Of a stretch of DNA of 36,628 nucleotides, positions 32,561-36,628 are shown one piece after another. The stretch comes from Flavobacteriaceae bacterium (GTDB lineage Bacteria > Bacteroidota > Bacteroidia > Flavobacteriales > Flavobacteriaceae), in assembly GCA_947448525.1 (NCBI GenBank), contig CANFNV010000017.1, forward strand, positions 1 to 36,628, in the 5' to 3' direction. The notes beneath the pieces are model-generated. The model was given only the letters and a program-made list of their open reading frames with translations. It did not search any database and was not told where the DNA came from. The translations under genes and the position numbers were made by a program. Each line of letters opens with the position of its first letter. Positions within the stretch are counted from its first letter, which is position 1.

Positions 32561-33499
32561 TTAGAATTGGTAAACAACTTCTAACTTATAATCTCTTAAA
32601 GCAATCTGGGCTTTTTCTATATCTTCTGTAAAACCTAATATGTATCCACCACCACCAGAACCACAAAGTTTTAAGTAGTAATCGTTGGTGTCAATTCCAT
32701 TTTGCCAAATTCCGTGGAATTGTTCAGGAATCATTGGTTTGAAGTTATTTAAAACAATTTTTGAAAGTTTTTTAGTATTAGAAAACAATGACTTTTTATC
32801 GCCACCAAGGAAGTTTTCAACACACAAATCGGTATATTTAACAAATTGGTTTTTCAACATGGTACGGAATCCTTGGTCTTTTAGGTTTTCCATAAAAATA
32901 TTTACCATGGGAGCTGTTTCGCCAACAATTCCAGAGTCCAACAAGAAAACAGCACCTTTTCCTTCAGCACTCTGAGATGGAATTCCAGTAGCTTCGATAT
33001 TGTCTTTAGAATTGATAAGAATTGGAATGCTTAAATAGCTATTTAATGGGTCTAGTCCGGAACTTTTTCCGTGGAAAAAGGACTCCATTTGGGCAAAAAT
33101 ATTTTTTAACTGAAGTAATTTTTCACGAGTAAGATTTTCTAAAACAGTAATTTTATCTTGCGCATATTTATCGTAAATGGCGGCTACTAAGGCACCACTA
33201 CTTCCAACTCCGTAACCTTGTGGTATGCTAGAATCAAAATACATCCCTCTTACTACATCGATGTTTAACAACTCTAAATTGAAGGTAACTAATTCGGGTT
33301 GTATGTTTTGTAATTGCTCTAAATAAACCACAAAACGTCTTAAACTTTCATTCGATTTTATAGCTTCTTCCGATGGATTTTCATCCACTTTCAAAGCGCC
33401 ATTATAAAAATTATAGGGAATAGACAAACCTTTAGAATCTTTGATAATTCCATATTCTCCGAAGAGTAATATTTTGGAGTAAAATAAGGGTCCTTTCAT
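32561..33499 (-). CDS. mvk: Mevalonate kinase (GHMP family)
   Basis: A 312-residue GHMP kinase. ILLFGEYGII at 10-19 is motif 1, PQGYGVGSSGAL at 93-104 is the ATP-binding motif 2, GLDPLNSYL carries the catalytic Asp, and LCGSGGGGYILGF near 280 is motif 3. It is 3 bases downstream of mvaD and directly upstream of a UbiA prenyltransferase gene. Together with mvaD this shows isoprenoids are made from mevalonate, ATP-dependent phosphorylation being this step. Phosphomevalonate kinase is the main alternative, since the two GHMP enzymes are hard to tell apart by motifs. Confidence 0.88.
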   Translation of the reverse strand: MKGPLFYSKILLFGEYGIIKDSKGLSIPYNFYNGALKVDENPSEEAIKSNESLRRFVVYLEQLQNIQPELVTFNLELLNIDVVRGMYFDSSIPQGYGVGSSGALVAAIYDKYAQDKITVLENLTREKLLQLKNIFAQMESFFHGKSSGLDPLNSYLSIPILINSKDNIEATGIPSQSAEGKGAVFLLDSGIVGETAPMVNIFMENLKDQGFRTMLKNQFVKYTDLCVENFLGGDKKSLFSNTKKLSKIVLNNFKPMIPEQFHGIWQNGIDTNDYYLKLCGSGGGGYILGFTEDIEKAQIALRDYKLEVVYQF

Positions 33500-33502
33500 A
33501 TC

Positions 33503-34594
33503 TTAATTTTCAAGTATTAATTGACTTCCAAAACCAATTTCATCACAAATATACTGACCATTTTGACAATAGCCAACTAATTCGTCTTTAATAAATTGCA
33601 AAGTTTCGTTTTTATAGTTTTCAGGATACAAAACATGCACGTTGGCACCTGCATCAAGAGTAAAGCAAATCGGTATATGAGTTTCATTTCTAAAACTCCA
33701 AATTTTATTAATTATCTCTAGCGTATTAGGTTTCATTAATATAAAATAGGGCATTGAAGTCATCATCATGGCATGCAAAGTTAGGGCTTCATTTTCTACA
33801 ATTTGGATGAATTCTTCTAAATATCCATTTTCTAAAATTGATTTTAATTTGGATAGATTTTGCGGAGCTTGTAAAAAACGTTGTGATGCAAAAGGATGAT
33901 CGTGCATTAAGTCATGCCCAACAGTGCTTGACACTTGCTTTTCGCCTTTATCCACCAATAAAATAGTATCTTGATAATTCTTGAAGGTAGCATGAACTTC
34001 CGATGGGAATTCTACGCCAAACAAATCGGAACTACCTTTGATTTCTTTATGATTACCCCAAACTACTATGTTTCCCTTAATGCTTCTGCAAGCACTTCCC
34101 GAACCTAATCGTGCCAAAAAAGATGCTTTTTGATAAAAAAAATCGTCTCTCATTGATGGATTTAATTCTTTTTCCAAACTCATAATGTTCATTGCTAAAG
34201 CGGCCATTCCTGAAGCAGAAGAAGCTATTCCGGAACTGTGTGGAAAGGTGTTTTGCGTGTCAATCGTAAAATGATATTTTTTCAAATACGGACAATAGAC
34301 TTCGATTCGTTCGAAGAATTTCTGAATTTTTGGTTTGAAATCTTCTCTTGGTTTTTCTTCAAAAAGTAAATCAAAGGAAAATTTTTGATTGTCTTCTTTT
34401 TTAGTAAATCCTAATTTAGTAATCGTTTTACAATGGTTTAATGTAAAACTGATGGAAGGATTGGCCGGAATCTGGTTGGCTTTTTTGCCCCAATATTTTA
34501 CTAAAGCAATGTTACTGGGTGCACTCCATTCAAAACCGCCTTCGCTTATTAAAGCCGCATTTTGATTGAAAATAAAATCCATTTCGGAAATCAT
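33503..34594 (-). CDS. mvaD: Diphosphomevalonate decarboxylase
   Basis: A 363-residue GHMP-fold enzyme that turns mevalonate diphosphate into isopentenyl diphosphate with ATP. Motifs: SNIALVKYWGK at 27-37, the phosphate-binding PHSSGIASSASGMAAL at 118-133, and CFTLDAGANVHVL near the C-terminus with the catalytic Asp. An in-frame ATG four codons later (34582) is an alternative start. First gene of the operon, 3 bases before the kinase, with a divergent promoter shared with tspO. Confidence 0.95.
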   Translation of the reverse strand: MISEMDFIFNQNAALISEGGFEWSAPSNIALVKYWGKKANQIPANPSISFTLNHCKTITKLGFTKKEDNQKFSFDLLFEEKPREDFKPKIQKFFERIEVYCPYLKKYHFTIDTQNTFPHSSGIASSASGMAALAMNIMSLEKELNPSMRDDFFYQKASFLARLGSGSACRSIKGNIVVWGNHKEIKGSSDLFGVEFPSEVHATFKNYQDTILLVDKGEKQVSSTVGHDLMHDHPFASQRFLQAPQNLSKLKSILENGYLEEFIQIVENEALTLHAMMMTSMPYFILMKPNTLEIINKIWSFRNETHIPICFTLDAGANVHVLYPENYKNETLQFIKDELVGYCQNGQYICDEIGFGSQLILEN

Positions 34595-34611
34595 ATATCT
34601 TAATTTTAATA

Positions 34612-34619
34612 CAAAGATA
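34612..34619 (-). promoter_or_regulatory. -7 box (TATCTTTG) of the mevalonate operon
   Basis: TATCTTTG on the minus strand, 17 bases before the mvaD ATG. Only 20 bases separate it from the opposite-facing tspO box, so the -33 regions overlap. Confidence 0.55.
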
Positions 34620-34639
34620 CTCTTTTTGCAAAAACCTTC

Positions 34640-34647
34640 TAATTTTG
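34640..34647 (+). promoter_or_regulatory. -7 box (TAATTTTG) of tspO
   Basis: TAATTTTG, 30 bases before the chosen ATG at 34678. An upstream ATG at 34654 would be leaderless or upstream of the transcript start. Confidence 0.5.
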
Positions 34648-34677
34648 TTTAGTATGTTTGTGAAAATTATAAACAAG

Positions 34678-35154
34678 ATGCAAAAGATTTTAAGAGTATC
34701 GGTAGTCGTAATGACGTGTTTGGTTGTGGGCTATTTATCGGGAATGGTCACTCGTGATAGTATTTCCACTTGGTATCCAACTTTAGTTAAGCCAATTTTT
34801 AATCCGCCCAATTGGTTGTTTGCTCCGGTTTGGTCTATACTTTACATCATGATGGGAATTGCTGGCGGTTTGGTTTGGAATAAAATTGAAAAGGATGAAA
34901 AAAACGTAATGACTGCTTTTAAATATTTTATAATTCAATTCGCTTTAAATGTGGCTTGGTCATTTATTTTTTTTTATTTGCACAATCCTTTTTTGGCATT
35001 AATAGAAATTGTTCTTTTATGGTTGATGATTTTTGAAACTTACAATCAATTCAAGAAAATCGACTCCAAAGCAGGAATGTTGTTCTTTCCCTATTTAGCT
35101 TGGGTAGGTTTTGCAACAGTATTAAATGCCAGTATTTGGTGGTTGAATCGATAA
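34678..35154 (+). CDS. tspO: TspO/MBR family membrane protein
   Basis: A 158-residue protein with the five-helix TspO/peripheral benzodiazepine receptor fold, which binds porphyrins and other hydrophobic ligands in the membrane. Family motifs include WYPTLVKPIFNPPNWLFAPVW (residues about 32-52), where the PPNWLF and PVW parts are typical, LNVAWSFIFF in helix 3, and PYLAWVGFATVLNASIWWLN at the end, the W.....LN pattern. ATG 34678 is chosen over 34654 because of the promoter position and normal length. Divergent from the isoprenoid operon; converging with the flavoprotein gene with no visible terminator. Confidence 0.93.
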   Translation: MQKILRVSVVVMTCLVVGYLSGMVTRDSISTWYPTLVKPIFNPPNWLFAPVWSILYIMMGIAGGLVWNKIEKDEKNVMTAFKYFIIQFALNVAWSFIFFYLHNPFLALIEIVLLWLMIFETYNQFKKIDSKAGMLFFPYLAWVGFATVLNASIWWLNR

Positions 35155-35236
35155 AAAACTTCTTTGTTTGTTGTTCAACATTTTGAACTCGTAACAGCCC
35201 ATACAAATTTTAATTAATAATTTCCTAGTTAATCTA

Positions 35237-36466
35237 CTAAAATGAGCTAAATTGATTTTGTATCGCCTCCCCAATAATAAACCCGCCTGTCCATGCATTC
35301 TGAAAATTGAAGCCGCCCGTAATGGCATCGATGTTTAGAATTTCGCCTGCAAAATAAAGGTTTGCATGCAGTTTGCTTTCCATGGTTTTAAAGTTTATTT
35401 CTTTTAAATCAATACCGCCAGCGGTCACAAATTCTTCTTTGAAAGTACTTTTTCCGTTCACTTGAAATTCGCCTTGAGTTAATTGAAGCACCAAATTTTG
35501 AAGTTGCTTTTTAGTCAAGTCAGCCCATTTGGTTTCTTCCGAAATATCGGATGCAAAAACCAAGCTTTCCCAAAGTCTATTGGGAAACTCAAAAGGCGAT
35601 TTCTTTGACACTGCTTTTTTAGAATGTTCTAGTTTGAGTTCTTTTAGTTTTTCTTCAGCCTCTTCAAGTGTAATCTCGTTCAGCCAATTAACCCGAATGG
35701 CAAATTGATATTTTTTACCAGCTAATTCTCTTGCCCCCCAAGCCGAAAGGCGCAATATTCCGGGACCGCTCATACCCCAATGGGTAATTAGTAAAGGTCC
35801 GGAAGCTTCCAATTTGGAGTTTTTAACTTTTACCGTTGCCCATGCCGAAACGCCCATCAAATCTTTAATGCGTTTATCTTTAATGTTAAAAGTGAATAAG
35901 GAAGGAACAGGCGGAACAATACTATGCCCAATTTCAGTAAGCATTTCCCATATTTTAGGATTACTTCCCGTGGTCATAATTAGTTTTTGGCAAGAATAGG
36001 CGTCGTGGTTGGTTTCCACTTTCCAATACGTTTCTGCTTTAAAAATAGATTGCACACTTTGCCCAGTTACGATGTCAATACCCAGTTTTTGTGTTGCTGA
36101 TAGAAAACAATCGATAATGGTTTGCGAGGAATTGGAAACCGGAAACATTCTGCCGTCGTCTTCAATTTTGAGTTCAACACCTTGTTTTTCAAACCATTCA
36201 ATGGTATCACCAGTACAAAATTGATGAAACGGACCCCGAAGTTCTTTTTCACCACGAGGATAAAATTTCACTAAATCATTGGGGACAAAACACGCATGGG
36301 TTACATTGCAACGTCCGCCGCCCGAGATACGAACTTTAGACAATACTTCTTGTCCGCGCTCTAAGATAGCCACTTTGAGTTTCGGATTTTTCTCTACAAT
36401 TGTAATTGCAGTAAAAAAACCCGCAGCACCTCCACCAACAATTATAATATCGTATTTATAATTCAT
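35237..36466 (-). CDS. HI0933/BaiN-family NAD(P)/FAD-dependent oxidoreductase
   Basis: A 409-residue flavoprotein. The FAD motif GGGAAGFFTA is at residues 11-20, followed by ISGGGRCNVTHACF at about 47-60, a family hallmark. The C-terminus has the second FAD-contact region, LYFAGEILNIDAITGGFNFQ then NAWTGGFIIG. Family members are widespread and mostly uncharacterised; BaiN acts on bile-acid-type steroids in clostridia, but that is not implied here. The ATG overlaps the stop of a possible 18-codon leader reading frame (ATGA). Confidence 0.92.
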   Translation of the reverse strand: MNYKYDIIIVGGGAAGFFTAITIVEKNPKLKVAILERGQEVLSKVRISGGGRCNVTHACFVPNDLVKFYPRGEKELRGPFHQFCTGDTIEWFEKQGVELKIEDDGRMFPVSNSSQTIIDCFLSATQKLGIDIVTGQSVQSIFKAETYWKVETNHDAYSCQKLIMTTGSNPKIWEMLTEIGHSIVPPVPSLFTFNIKDKRIKDLMGVSAWATVKVKNSKLEASGPLLITHWGMSGPGILRLSAWGARELAGKKYQFAIRVNWLNEITLEEAEEKLKELKLEHSKKAVSKKSPFEFPNRLWESLVFASDISEETKWADLTKKQLQNLVLQLTQGEFQVNGKSTFKEEFVTAGGIDLKEINFKTMESKLHANLYFAGEILNIDAITGGFNFQNAWTGGFIIGEAIQNQFSSF

Positions 36467-36519
36467 ATTTTTAAACCATTAAGGGCTAACAAATCGAGAT
36501 ACTTAATTTTATGCTCCAT
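36463..36519 (-). CDS. Possible 18-codon leader peptide upstream of the flavoprotein gene
   Basis: ATG at 36517-36519 on the minus strand reads MEHKIKYLDLLALNGLKI and ends in a TGA that overlaps the next ATG (ATGA). An in-frame TAA lies three codons upstream. It may simply be chance; translation coupling is possible but not shown. Confidence 0.25.
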   Translation of the reverse strand: MEHKIKYLDLLALNGLKI

Positions 36520-36564
36520 CGGTTTTTAAAATGACTCTTTTCAAGCCCCCCTAAGAAACAAAAA

Positions 36565-36606
36565 ATCCCTAACTACTTTATTTATAAGTGATTAGGGATG
36601 TTTTTT
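36565..36606. terminator. Bidirectional terminator-like stem-loop
   Basis: ATCCCTAACTACTT (36565-36578) pairs with AAGTGATTAGGGAT (36586-36599), with two central mismatches and a 7-base loop. A T run follows on the plus strand (36601-36606) and an A run precedes on the left, so it could work both ways. The remaining 22 bases to the window edge are not interpretable. Confidence 0.65.
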
Positions 36607-36628
36607 GTGGTACCTCCAGTTCTACTAA

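Overview
The window is AT-rich chromosomal DNA from a member of the Bacteroidota, most likely Flavobacterium or a close relative in the Flavobacteriaceae. The evidence is: type IX secretion (T9SS) C-terminal sorting domains, an S46 dipeptidyl-peptidase, an exonuclease-DnaE fusion polymerase, a mevalonate pathway, near absence of Shine-Dalgarno sequences, and repeated TAnnTTTG -7 promoter boxes typical of Bacteroidota. Gene order and content look like core genome. I see no prophage, integrase, transposase, CRISPR array or defence island.

Layout. 1-3664 (minus): start of a lipoprotein gene cut by the window edge, an S46 peptidase with the Asp/Glu-specific (DPP11) signature, and the Kdo transferase waaA. 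3841-5133 (plus): tyrS, converging with a LuxE-like adenylating enzyme. 6227-8424 (minus): two T9SS-exported proteins, one a large lamin-tail-domain protein and the other almost nothing but a signal peptide and sorting domain. 8618-10383 (plus): an OmpR/PhoB-type response regulator and its histidine kinase; the kinase gene overlaps the end of a converging GT28-type glycosyltransferase gene. 11531-13170 (plus): a tight trmB-lysE-atl cluster. 13321-16226 (plus): Mrp-type ATPase, NifU C-domain protein, ferredoxin-NADP reductase and [2Fe-2S] ferredoxin, an iron-sulfur and electron-transfer neighbourhood. 16241-17403 (minus): a PH-SHOCT protein and an MmcQ/YjbR protein. 17486-19108 (plus): a GapN-like aldehyde dehydrogenase. 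19161-22167 (minus): ruvC, hemW, a cyclase-family hydrolase and a GNAT acetyltransferase, with a roughly 80-bp inverted element between hemW and the hydrolase. 22275-24395 (plus): a flippase/LPG-synthase-like membrane protein and a membrane GT2 glycosyltransferase. 24396-31407 (minus): a lipoprotein, tRNA-Asp, a DUF58 protein, trxA and the very large dnaE. 31631-34594 (minus): mvaD, a mevalonate-type GHMP kinase and a UbiA prenyltransferase, an isoprenoid operon facing tspO. 35237-36466 (minus): a BaiN/HI0933-type flavoprotein.

The most unusual signals are: a Mrp ATPase whose only cysteine lies six residues from its C-terminus; a dnaE leader holding a perfect 12-bp inverted repeat and a 19-bp tandem duplication; an ALDH/GapN enzyme without the usual catalytic glutamate; a cargo-free T9SS substrate; an alkyltransferase-like protein joined to a tRNA methyltransferase and an exporter; and several families of short direct repeats just upstream of genes. 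No complete new multi-gene system stands out. The findings are mostly local oddities within otherwise core genes.
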